NCBI GenBank assembly: GCA_902803745.1
Contig: CADCRB010000009.1
Coordinates: forward strand, 1-9,948
Reading direction: 5' to 3'
From: an uncultured Lachnospiraceae bacterium
Lineage (GTDB): Bacteria > Bacillota > Clostridia > Lachnospirales > Lachnospiraceae
DNA: 9,948 nucleotides
The translations under genes and the position numbers were made by a program. Positions 1 to 6,711 of the stretch are shown here, in pieces. The notes beneath the pieces were generated by a model that saw only the letters and a list, made by a program, of their open reading frames with translations, did no database searches and was not told the DNA's origin. The first letter of the stretch is position 1. Every line of letters begins with the position of its first letter.

Positions 1-1
1 A

Positions 2-241
2 GGCAATCCGCTGTCCCAGACCGAAGCATTATTCTATATAAGACAGGACATCCTGCCTGTTGCAGCAGGTGTGCTTTTCTCATTTCCCGTGGTTTCGCTG
101 GGAATAAAGAAGATAACGGAGCATGGCGGCGGGAAAACGCTCAGGATCCTTTCACCTGTAGTATACGGAATTATGCTTGTAGTATCACTTGCTTTTGCAT
201 TTACAAGCACCTACAGATCGTTTGTATATTTTCAGTTTTAA
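2..241 (+). CDS. MBOAT-family O-acyltransferase, C-terminal fragment (5' end outside window)
   Basis: This is the last 79 codons of a polytopic membrane protein, read in the frame that ends at TAA 239-241. Two hydrophobic segments are visible, at about fragment residues 16-35 and 49-68, separated by a short basic/glycine-rich loop. The chain ends TYRSFVYFQF, which matches the characteristic C-terminus of AlgI/DltB-type membrane-bound O-acyltransferases (commonly ...NPFIYFQF or similar). These proteins take an acyl group from a cytoplasmic thioester and pass it across the membrane for transfer to an exported polymer. The terminal aromatic hexapeptide, with Tyr at fragment residue 76 (bases 227-229), fits the acyl-shuttle motif described for MBOAT systems. 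The next gene encodes an SGNH-type extracytoplasmic partner, the usual MBOAT companion, which supports the call. The catalytic His and most of the protein lie left of the window, so family membership rests on the tail and the context. Confidence 0.8.
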   Translation, partial: GNPLSQTEALFYIRQDILPVAAGVLFSFPVVSLGIKKITEHGGGKTLRILSPVVYGIMLVVSLAFAFTSTYRSFVYFQF

Positions 242-268
242 TGATCAGATTATCGGAAGGGAAATGAT

Positions 269-1453
269 ATGAAAAGGATAAAAGATATCCCTGGTTTGAT
301 AATAGCATCAGAGCTCTTCATAGCAATTGCATTGTCCCTGCTTTTATTTAATCATGAGCAGGGCAGAGAGTCTTTGGCAGAAAACAGGATCCTGGCATCG
401 TTTCCTGAGATCAAAACGGAAAGCGGAGAAATATCACCCTCGCTTTCAGCAGACCTTGCGGCGTGGTTTGAGGATAATCTTGGACTAAGGGATGCATATC
501 TGACTCTGAGCGGTATCTTAAACTATAACCTTCTTCACAGATCAAAGACATCTAAGGTGGAGACCGGAAAAGATGGGTTCCTCTATCTTTCAGATGAAGG
601 GAATCTTTCGATGGGGGTGTCAAGGTCACAGGATTTCATCGAAAAGCTTCCGGAATATGCAGCCCGTCAGCAAATGATCTCTGATTCTCTTAAGGAGCAG
701 AGCGTTGATTATGTTTTTTTTATCTGCCCCGGAAAGCCCTCTGTATATCCTGAATATATCGCAAGCAGTGATCATCAGGCAGAGGATACGATAGGGGACG
801 CTATATATGACCGTCTTATAAGCGATACGGACGTTAATGTATATTGGCCAAAGGCTGATCTTGTGGCGGCAAAGGATAATCCGGATGGAGAGCTTATCTA
901 TCTGAAAACTGATACTCACTGGACGACCTATGGAAGGAATATAGCCTATCGCGGCCTGATAGAACGCCTTAATGAGTGGGGTATATCTGACACAAGTCCT
1001 GCCAGGGTGAGATTCTATGTTTCAGATGATCCCTATGTAGGAGATCTTTCCAATATGATGGGACCTGTGACCTGGAGCGGTAAAAGACTTGCCGAAGATT
1101 CTTTTACAGATTGGGAGACAGTAGCCCCAAAGGCTGAGGTTGTGCAGCAGGGAGAAAAATATGATGCATTCAGAAAGCTGCTGGATGAGAAAAAGACGTA
1201 TAATCCTGAGCTTTGTGTAATGTATCATAATGAGGCTGCAGAGAAAAAGAACGTATTGATATTCGGCGATTCGATGGTAGGGATCTGTCTTCTGCCGCAG
1301 CTCGCTGAATGTTTTTCTGACATGACTTTTGTATGGAGTTATAATATTGATCAGGATTATATCGACCTTGTAAAGCCGGATATTGTGATATCCGAATTCG
1401 GGGAGAGGGAACTGCCGTTAAGGCTTGACATCAAAGAAGAGTTATCGGAGTAA
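269..1453 (+). CDS. Membrane-anchored DHHW/AlgX-AlgJ-like SGNH-fold acyltransferase partner of MBOAT
   Basis: This 394-residue protein has one N-terminal hydrophobic segment (about residues 9-27) after a basic start, so it should be anchored with its main domain outside the membrane. Just after the anchor come the ENR...FP signature (E38-R40, F45-P46) and the W66...R74 stretch (WFEDNLGLRD), both typical of DHHW/AlgX-like proteins. The likely catalytic set is D215 and H217 in TDTHW plus S335 in FGDSMVG. The DxH pair lies before the GDS serine, the order seen in AlgX/AlgJ. In that family the serine accepts the acyl group from the MBOAT and passes it to the polysaccharide; that role is inferred here. 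The start at 269 is supported by GGAAGGGA at 255-262. The gene lies 27 bp after the MBOAT stop and 3 bp before the FkbH gene. It is not DltD itself, and the acceptor polymer cannot be read from the sequence. Confidence 0.82.
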   Translation: MKRIKDIPGLIIASELFIAIALSLLLFNHEQGRESLAENRILASFPEIKTESGEISPSLSADLAAWFEDNLGLRDAYLTLSGILNYNLLHRSKTSKVETGKDGFLYLSDEGNLSMGVSRSQDFIEKLPEYAARQQMISDSLKEQSVDYVFFICPGKPSVYPEYIASSDHQAEDTIGDAIYDRLISDTDVNVYWPKADLVAAKDNPDGELIYLKTDTHWTTYGRNIAYRGLIERLNEWGISDTSPARVRFYVSDDPYVGDLSNMMGPVTWSGKRLAEDSFTDWETVAPKAEVVQQGEKYDAFRKLLDEKKTYNPELCVMYHNEAAEKKNVLIFGDSMVGICLLPQLAECFSDMTFVWSYNIDQDYIDLVKPDIVISEFGERELPLRLDIKEELSE

Positions 1454-1456
1454 AGT

Positions 1457-3172
1457 ATGTACAGATTCAGGGAACTGGCAAAGGCTTCAAAAAAAGAAGT
1501 TGATGGAAAAGAATACAGGCTTGCAGTGCTTGGAAACGTGGCTACGCAATTTTTCTCGCAGTCTGTAGGAGGATATGCCCATATAGAAGGGATGAACCTT
1601 AAAGTATTTGATGCGGACTACGATCAGATCGATGCGCAGCTTTTGGATCCTTCATCCGAAGTATATGCATTCAGGCCTGATTATATCCTTCTGTACCTTG
1701 CAGCGGACAGGCTTTATGAGGAGTTCATGAAGCTTGACGATAGCGGGAGGAGAAACTTTGCGGAAGATGTGCTGAATAAGCTTTCATCATATTGGGATCT
1801 TGCCGGAAAGAATACGAATGCAAAGATCCTTCAGACAGATTTTACGGAAATAGACGACAAAGCCTTTGGAAATTTCGGTGCGCGCACGGAGGTGTCTTTC
1901 AATTATCAGATCAGGAAGCTCAACTGGATGCTTGAAGAGGCAGAAAGCAAGCGAGCCGGAATTTACCCTGTTGATCTGCTGTCGGTTCAGACATCGCTGG
2001 GGAATGACAGATTCTATGATCCGGTATTATATTACAATGCCAAGGTCAGTATCGCTCTTGATTCACTAGGATATGTGGCAAAGCAGGTGGTTGATATCCT
2101 TTTTGCCCTTCAGGGCCGTGTGAAAAAATGCGTTATCCTTGACCTTGATAATACACTCTGGGGAGGAGTGATAGGTGATGACGGTCTTTCGGGTATTGAA
2201 ATAGGTGAACTCGGAAGAGGTCATGCCTTTTCCGACCTTCAGCTGTATCTTAAGTCATTAAAGCAAAGAGGGATACTGCTTGCTGTATGCAGCAAAAATA
2301 ACGAGGATACGGCAAAGGAGCCGTTTGAAAAGCATCCCGAGATGGTTTTACGTCTTTCTGATTTTGCTGTTTTCGTTGCAAACTGGGAGGATAAAGCTGC
2401 AAATATAAGATATATCCGCGATACGCTGAATATAGGCATGGATTCCATGGTTTTTCTGGATGATAATCCTTTTGAGAGAAATCTTGTCAGATCGATGATA
2501 CCGGAGATATGTGTACCGGAGCTTCCGTCTGATCCGGCTTTATATCTTTCATATATTCAGAGCCTGAATCTTTTTGAGACAGTTTCTTATTCATCTGAGG
2601 ATGCCGACAGGACATCGATGTATCAGGCTGAGGCCAAACGCAGGGAGAGCGAGGCAGCATTTTCTACAATAGATGATTATCTTAAAAGTCTGGAAATGGA
2701 GGGGAATGCAGCACCCTTTGATGAGCTTCATTATCCCAGGATAGCACAGCTTACACAGAGATCAAATCAGTTTAATCTGAGGACCGTCAGATATACAGAA
2801 GAAGATATTGCAAGGATCGCATCCGATAAGGATTACGTTACGCTGTATTATACTCTTAAGGACAGATTCGGAGATCATGGTCTGGTGTCAGTTGTAGTGA
2901 TGAAAAAGGAGACGGAAGAAGAGTTTTTCATCGATACATGGCTTATGAGCTGCAGGGTTCTTAAACGCGGGATGGAGGAATATATAATTAACAGACTTGT
3001 GAAAACTGCTGCAATGAACGGGGCAAAAAGGATCAGAGCAGAATACATTCCTACACAGAAGAACAGGATGGTAGAGCATATATATGACGATATGGGATTT
3101 GACTGTATCGGTGAAGGGTTGTATAGTCTCGAGATAGATAGATATAAGGAACACAGGACATATATAAAATAA
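1457..3172 (+). CDS. FkbH-like HAD-IIIC phosphatase/acyltransferase (predicted acyl-ACP loading enzyme)
   Basis: This 571-residue protein has three parts. Residues 1 to about 210 form an SGNH-like N-terminal region of the BF1531/FkbH type, with LGNVATQ where an active enzyme would carry GDS. Residues about 222-345 are a HAD-IIIC domain with the nucleophile motif D229-L-D231-N-T233, the following WGGVIGDDG, and the acidic motif LDDNPFE (D335, D336). Residues about 400-565 are a GNAT-like FkbH C-terminal domain with RSNQFNL (435-441), GDHGLV (472-477, H474) and WLMSCRVLKRG around C499. FkbH enzymes in polyketide pathways capture a phosphoglyceryl group from 1,3-bisphosphoglycerate, remove the phosphate with the HAD domain and place glyceryl on an ACP. 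The ACP encoded next is the obvious partner. GGAG at 1447-1450 supports the start 3 bp after the upstream stop. Family assignment is very secure; the actual acyl group is inferred. The protein is cytoplasmic, with no signal peptide. Confidence 0.93.
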   Translation: MYRFRELAKASKKEVDGKEYRLAVLGNVATQFFSQSVGGYAHIEGMNLKVFDADYDQIDAQLLDPSSEVYAFRPDYILLYLAADRLYEEFMKLDDSGRRNFAEDVLNKLSSYWDLAGKNTNAKILQTDFTEIDDKAFGNFGARTEVSFNYQIRKLNWMLEEAESKRAGIYPVDLLSVQTSLGNDRFYDPVLYYNAKVSIALDSLGYVAKQVVDILFALQGRVKKCVILDLDNTLWGGVIGDDGLSGIEIGELGRGHAFSDLQLYLKSLKQRGILLAVCSKNNEDTAKEPFEKHPEMVLRLSDFAVFVANWEDKAANIRYIRDTLNIGMDSMVFLDDNPFERNLVRSMIPEICVPELPSDPALYLSYIQSLNLFETVSYSSEDADRTSMYQAEAKRRESEAAFSTIDDYLKSLEMEGNAAPFDELHYPRIAQLTQRSNQFNLRTVRYTEEDIARIASDKDYVTLYYTLKDRFGDHGLVSVVVMKKETEEEFFIDTWLMSCRVLKRGMEEYIINRLVKTAAMNGAKRIRAEYIPTQKNRMVEHIYDDMGFDCIGEGLYSLEIDRYKEHRTYIK

Positions 3173-3202
3173 AGCACTATTGTGTGAACAGGGGGTATTA
3201 AT

Positions 3203-3445
3203 ATGGATAGAGATGATGTTATGGAAAAGGTAACTGAGATCGCCCGTGAGATATTTGATGATGATGAGCTTGTTCTTGATGATGAGACTATAGCTGCTGA
3301 TGTGGACGGCTGGGACAGCCTGACACATTTAAGTCTGATGAATGAGATCGAGAATGAATTTGAGATAAAGTTTGAGATGAAGGAAGTACAGGGACTTGAA
3401 AATGTCGGAGAGCTTGTGGATGTGATCCTGGAGCGAATCTCATAA
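3203..3445 (+). CDS. Acyl carrier protein
   Basis: This 80-residue protein is strongly acidic (26 Asp/Glu against 6 Lys/Arg), as carrier proteins are. The 4'-phosphopantetheine site is S39 in GWDSLTHL, followed by the typical helix II sequence NEIENEFEIKF. The protein would need activation by a phosphopantetheinyl transferase encoded elsewhere. WDSLTH-type carriers are common next to FkbH-like and nonribosomal/polysaccharide acylation genes and differ from the housekeeping fatty-acid AcpP, whose motif is DSLDxVEL. The gene follows the FkbH gene by 30 bp with a strong AGGGGG site at 3190-3195. Its stop TAA overlaps the next start by one base (TAATG). Predicted role: it carries the acyl group made by the FkbH enzyme to the MBOAT, as DltC does for D-alanine. 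The carrier call is secure; the cargo is inferred. Confidence 0.94.
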   Translation: MDRDDVMEKVTEIAREIFDDDELVLDDETIAADVDGWDSLTHLSLMNEIENEFEIKFEMKEVQGLENVGELVDVILERIS

Positions 3446-3447
3446 TG
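3443..3447 (+). other. TAATG stop/start overlap, ACP to aminopeptidase
   Basis: The ACP stop (3443-3445) shares its last base with the aminopeptidase ATG (3445-3447). This indicates translational coupling and joins the acylation cassette to the downstream housekeeping genes in one transcript. Confidence 0.8.
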
Positions 3448-5220
3448 ACAGATCCCTCAGCTGTATGTGACAGGCTGGACAGGCTTCGTATTAAAATGAA
3501 AAACCTGGGGGTGTATGCATACTACATTCCCACATCTGATTTTCATTTATCAGAATATATCAATGATCATTTCAAGGTAAGGGAATTTTTTTCCGGATTC
3601 ACGGGATCAGCCGGTGATCTTCTTGTTATGCAGGATAAAGCTTTGCTCTGGACCGACGGGAGATATTTCATTCAGGCAGAAAGGGAGCTTCAGGGTACGG
3701 GGATCAGTCTTATGAGATCCGGAGAGGACGGAGTAGATACCCTGGAAGTATATCTGAAGAAGACTCTTCCGGAAGATGCCACACTGGGCTTTGACGGCAG
3801 GACAGTTTCTGTATCCAAGGCGGAGAGGCTGAAAAAAGCGGTTCCTTCACACAGCTTAAAATATAAAAAGGATCTTTCCGAAGGTATTTTTGTGAGGCCG
3901 CCTTTGCCGCGTTCAGCAGTAGAAGTTTTGCAGGAAGATGTCACAGGTCAACCTTCAACAGATAAGATCGCAGCGCTGAGACAAGAGCTTGAAAAAAGCG
4001 GAAGCGATGCTATATTCCTGACTGATCTTGAAGAAATCGCTTACCTTTTTAACATAAGGGCCGATGATATCAGACATACTCCGGTTCCTATGTCATATGC
4101 CTATATTACCCGTGAGAAAGCTTATATTTTTCTTTCCGATGAGAAAGCTGATACCGGATATCCTGCTTCGATAGTAAGGTCTTATGATGAAATATATGAT
4201 TTCCTTAAGAGCAGAAGAGTGTCCGGAACAGTTTTTGTTGATAAAGACAGTCTTAACTACAGGTGCTTCAGGCTGATAAAGAAAAGGGCCCGGATAGTAT
4301 GCGGGATGAGTCCGGTAAAGCTTATGAAGGCTGTTAAAAATTCCGTGGAGCTGTCTCATATCAAAGCAATATTCCGTAAGGATTCCATTGCGCTGACAAG
4401 ATTCATCAGATGGATAACAAATGCAGATGATCCCGGCACTGAGATCAGTGCTGCCCGGAAATTGCTTGAATTCAGAGAGAAGATACCCGAATTCAGAGAT
4501 CTTTCTTTTGAAACAATATCTGCCTATGCCGATAATGCAGCGATCATACATTACCAGCCCTCTGAGGAACATGACAGGGTCATAGAAAAGAAGGGACTGT
4601 ATCTGACGGACTCCGGGGGACAATATCTTGGAGGGACAACTGATGTGACCCGTACCATAGTAATGGGAGATCTTTCGGAAGAAGAGAAGGAAGCTTATAC
4701 ACTTGCTGCATGCGGTATGCTTCGTATCAGATATGCAAAATTCAAAAAAGGTACCACAGGAGCCAGCCTTGATATTCTTGCGCGGGAGCGGATGTGGAAA
4801 AAGGGGATGGATTACAGGCATGGCACAGGTCATGGAGTTGGATATATGCTGGGGGTCCACGAGGGTCCACAGAGCATCAGTCAGCGGATCATCGGTAAAC
4901 CTGCAGAGCTTCTCCCGGGGATGCTTGTGTCAGATGAACCCGGAATATATAGGGAAGACAGATTCGGTGTCCGAATAGAGGATATCCTGTATGTAAAAGA
5001 AGATCAAAAGACAGAAGACGGTCTGTTTTTTTGTTTCGAAGATCTGACAAAGGTTCCAATAGATGACAGAGGCATTGATCAGAATCTTATGTCTTCTGAA
5101 GAAAAAGAGATGTATGAGAAGTATCGTATGGAGGTAATAGATGCGCTTGCTCCCGATCTGGACAGGGAGGAGCTTGAATGGCTTTATCAATACAGCGGTC
5201 TTACCGCCCCGAAGAACTGA
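3445..5220 (+). CDS. Xaa-Pro aminopeptidase, three-domain M24B metallopeptidase
   Basis: This 591-residue cytoplasmic enzyme should remove an N-terminal residue from peptides with proline in second position. Two creatinase-like N-terminal domains (about 1-150 and 155-310) precede a pita-bread M24 domain (about 315-530) and a C-terminal extension ending near WLYQYSGLTAP. This is the layout of the roughly 600-residue family that includes human XPNPEP1, not the shorter E. coli PepP. All five metal ligands are visible: D389 in TDSGGQY, D400 in TTDVTRT, H463 in GTGHGVG, E498 in DEPGIY and E512 in RIEDI. H459 and H472 (VHEGP) match the conserved active-site histidines. The start is set by the TAATG overlap with the ACP stop, with GGAG at 3430-3433 inside the ACP gene. 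Nothing in the protein suggests a role in polymer acylation; it probably shares a transcript only. Confidence 0.93.
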   Translation: MTDPSAVCDRLDRLRIKMKNLGVYAYYIPTSDFHLSEYINDHFKVREFFSGFTGSAGDLLVMQDKALLWTDGRYFIQAERELQGTGISLMRSGEDGVDTLEVYLKKTLPEDATLGFDGRTVSVSKAERLKKAVPSHSLKYKKDLSEGIFVRPPLPRSAVEVLQEDVTGQPSTDKIAALRQELEKSGSDAIFLTDLEEIAYLFNIRADDIRHTPVPMSYAYITREKAYIFLSDEKADTGYPASIVRSYDEIYDFLKSRRVSGTVFVDKDSLNYRCFRLIKKRARIVCGMSPVKLMKAVKNSVELSHIKAIFRKDSIALTRFIRWITNADDPGTEISAARKLLEFREKIPEFRDLSFETISAYADNAAIIHYQPSEEHDRVIEKKGLYLTDSGGQYLGGTTDVTRTIVMGDLSEEEKEAYTLAACGMLRIRYAKFKKGTTGASLDILARERMWKKGMDYRHGTGHGVGYMLGVHEGPQSISQRIIGKPAELLPGMLVSDEPGIYREDRFGVRIEDILYVKEDQKTEDGLFFCFEDLTKVPIDDRGIDQNLMSSEEKEMYEKYRMEVIDALAPDLDREELEWLYQYSGLTAPKN

Positions 5221-5250
5221 TTATACGCTTTATTATAGAAAGGAAATATT

Positions 5251-6711
5251 ATGAAGGTCAGAACAAGATTTGCTCCGTCTCCTACCGGAAGAATGCATGT
5301 GGGAAACCTCAGGACAGCGCTTTATGCTTATCTTATCACGAGGCATGCCGGAGGTGATTATATATTAAGGATCGAAGACACGGATCAGGAGCGCGAGATG
5401 GAAGGCGCTGTGGATATAATAAACAGGACTTTGGAAAAGGCCGGTCTTCAATATGATGAAGGTCCTGATAAGGACGGGGGACTTGGACCTTATGTACAGT
5501 CTGAAAGAGTGAAGTCAGGCATATATATGAAATATGCACGTGAGCTTGTAGACAAAGGTGAAGCATATTATTGCTTTTGCACACCTGAGAGACTTGCAGG
5601 ATTAAAGACGAAGGTTGATGGAACAGACAAGGAAATATCTGTCTATGATAAGCATTGTCTTGGGCTTTCGGAAGCTGAGGTGGCAGAGAAGCTTGCAAGC
5701 GGTATCCCTTATGTCATAAGGCAGAACAACCCTTCGGAGGGGACTACATCTTTTCATGATGATATCTACGGAGATATCTCCGTTGATAATGCAGAGCTTG
5801 ATGATATGATACTGATAAAAAGTGACGGTTTTCCGACATATAATTTTGCTAATGTAGTAGACGATCATCTGATGGGGATCACTCATGTGGTCCGCGGAAA
5901 TGAGTACCTTTCAAGCTCGCCAAAGTACAACAGGCTTTATGAAGCTTTCGGATGGGATATCCCGGAATATATTCACTGTCCTCTTATCACGGATGAGGAG
6001 CATAAGAAGCTTTCAAAAAGATCCGGACATTCTTCTTTTGAAGATCTTTTGGAACAGGGTTTCCTTCCTGAGGCTATAGTAAATTTTGTGGCTCTGCTTG
6101 GCTGGTCGCCTGATGATAATCAGGAAATAATGAGCCTTGAAGAGCTTATCAGGAAATTTGATTATCATAAGATAAACAAAAGCCCGGCGGTTTTTGATTA
6201 CGGAAAGCTTAAATGGATGAACGGTGAATATATAAAGAAGATGCCGTTTGAAGATTTTTATTCCATGGCTCTTCCTTATATCAAAGAAGTGATAAATAAA
6301 GATCTTGATCTCAAAAAGATAGCGGGCATGGTACAGAGCAGGATAGAAGTATTCACCGACATACGTGATCATATAGACTTTTTTGAAACGCTGCCTGAAT
6401 ATGATACAGAAATGTATGTTCATAAGAAAATGAAGACTACAAAGGAATCATCTCTTGAGGCGCTGGAAAAAATACTTCCATTGCTTAAAGAGCAAAATGA
6501 CTGGAGTAATGATGCTTTGTATGAAGCCTTTAAGGGCTTTGCTGAAAAGGAAGGTCTTAAAAACGGTCAGATCCTCTGGCCTTTGAGGACAGCTGTATCC
6601 GGAAAACAGATGACGCCGGGAGGCGCCACTGAACTGATGGAAATATTCGGAAAGGAGGAATCCATAGCCCGTGTAGAGAAGGGCGTGGAAATGCTTAAAT
6701 CTGATCTATGA
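5251..6711 (+). CDS. gltX: Glutamyl-tRNA synthetase
   Basis: This 486-residue class I aminoacyl-tRNA synthetase charges tRNA-Glu with glutamate using ATP. The start FAPSPTGRMHVGNLRTALY contains the HIGH-equivalent motif H16-V-G-N19, and the KMSKS-equivalent is K253-L-S-K-R257. A CFC pair (C108, C110) and a YDKHC segment (Y132, C136) resemble the zinc-binding insert of bacterial GluRS. Other family marks are RIEDTDQER, VVRGNEYLSSSPKY and, near the C-terminus, TPGGATELMEIFGKEE. Length is normal for the bacterial enzyme. AAAGGA at 5239-5244 lies 6 bp before the ATG, and the gap from the aminopeptidase is only 30 bp. The last codons overlap the helicase start (ATGA). Whether the enzyme is discriminating or also charges tRNA-Gln cannot be decided by eye; no GatCAB genes are in the window. 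Confidence 0.97.
   Translation: MKVRTRFAPSPTGRMHVGNLRTALYAYLITRHAGGDYILRIEDTDQEREMEGAVDIINRTLEKAGLQYDEGPDKDGGLGPYVQSERVKSGIYMKYARELVDKGEAYYCFCTPERLAGLKTKVDGTDKEISVYDKHCLGLSEAEVAEKLASGIPYVIRQNNPSEGTTSFHDDIYGDISVDNAELDDMILIKSDGFPTYNFANVVDDHLMGITHVVRGNEYLSSSPKYNRLYEAFGWDIPEYIHCPLITDEEHKKLSKRSGHSSFEDLLEQGFLPEAIVNFVALLGWSPDDNQEIMSLEELIRKFDYHKINKSPAVFDYGKLKWMNGEYIKKMPFEDFYSMALPYIKEVINKDLDLKKIAGMVQSRIEVFTDIRDHIDFFETLPEYDTEMYVHKKMKTTKESSLEALEKILPLLKEQNDWSNDALYEAFKGFAEKEGLKNGQILWPLRTAVSGKQMTPGGATELMEIFGKEESIARVEKGVEMLKSDL
6708..6711 (+). other. ATGA start/stop overlap, gltX to helicase
   Basis: The helicase ATG (6708-6710) overlaps the gltX TGA (6709-6711). The 20 bases upstream contain no clear Shine-Dalgarno; the nearest purine-rich run (GAGAAGGG, about 6676-6683) is too far away. 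Helicase translation probably depends on coupling to gltX. Confidence 0.7.

Noticed and set aside
241..267. Tiny open frame ATG...TGA overlapping the MBOAT stop (TAATG)
   Set aside because: It has only eight sense codons, no conserved content and no SD of its own. A DltX-like microprotein would need a membrane segment, and the shuttle motif is already on the MBOAT.
2888..3328. Minus-strand open frame (146 codons) spanning the FkbH end and the ACP
   Set aside because: It crosses two well-supported + strand genes, shows no family motif and has no convincing ribosome-binding site.
4093..4860. Long minus-strand open frame (255 codons) opposite the aminopeptidase
   Set aside because: It is fully antisense to a gene with all metal ligands conserved. 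Its translation has no recognisable domain and an odd Cys/His/Ser/Tyr-rich composition, and it arises from codon bias on the other strand.
4851..4871. GGGTCCAC direct repeat separated by two bases
   Set aside because: It encodes the conserved GVHEGPQ segment of the M24 active site, so codon choice explains it.
5221..5250. AT-rich TATTAT before gltX as a promoter
   Set aside because: No -35 element lies at suitable spacing and the gap is only 30 bp; a TATTAT in such sequence is expected by chance.
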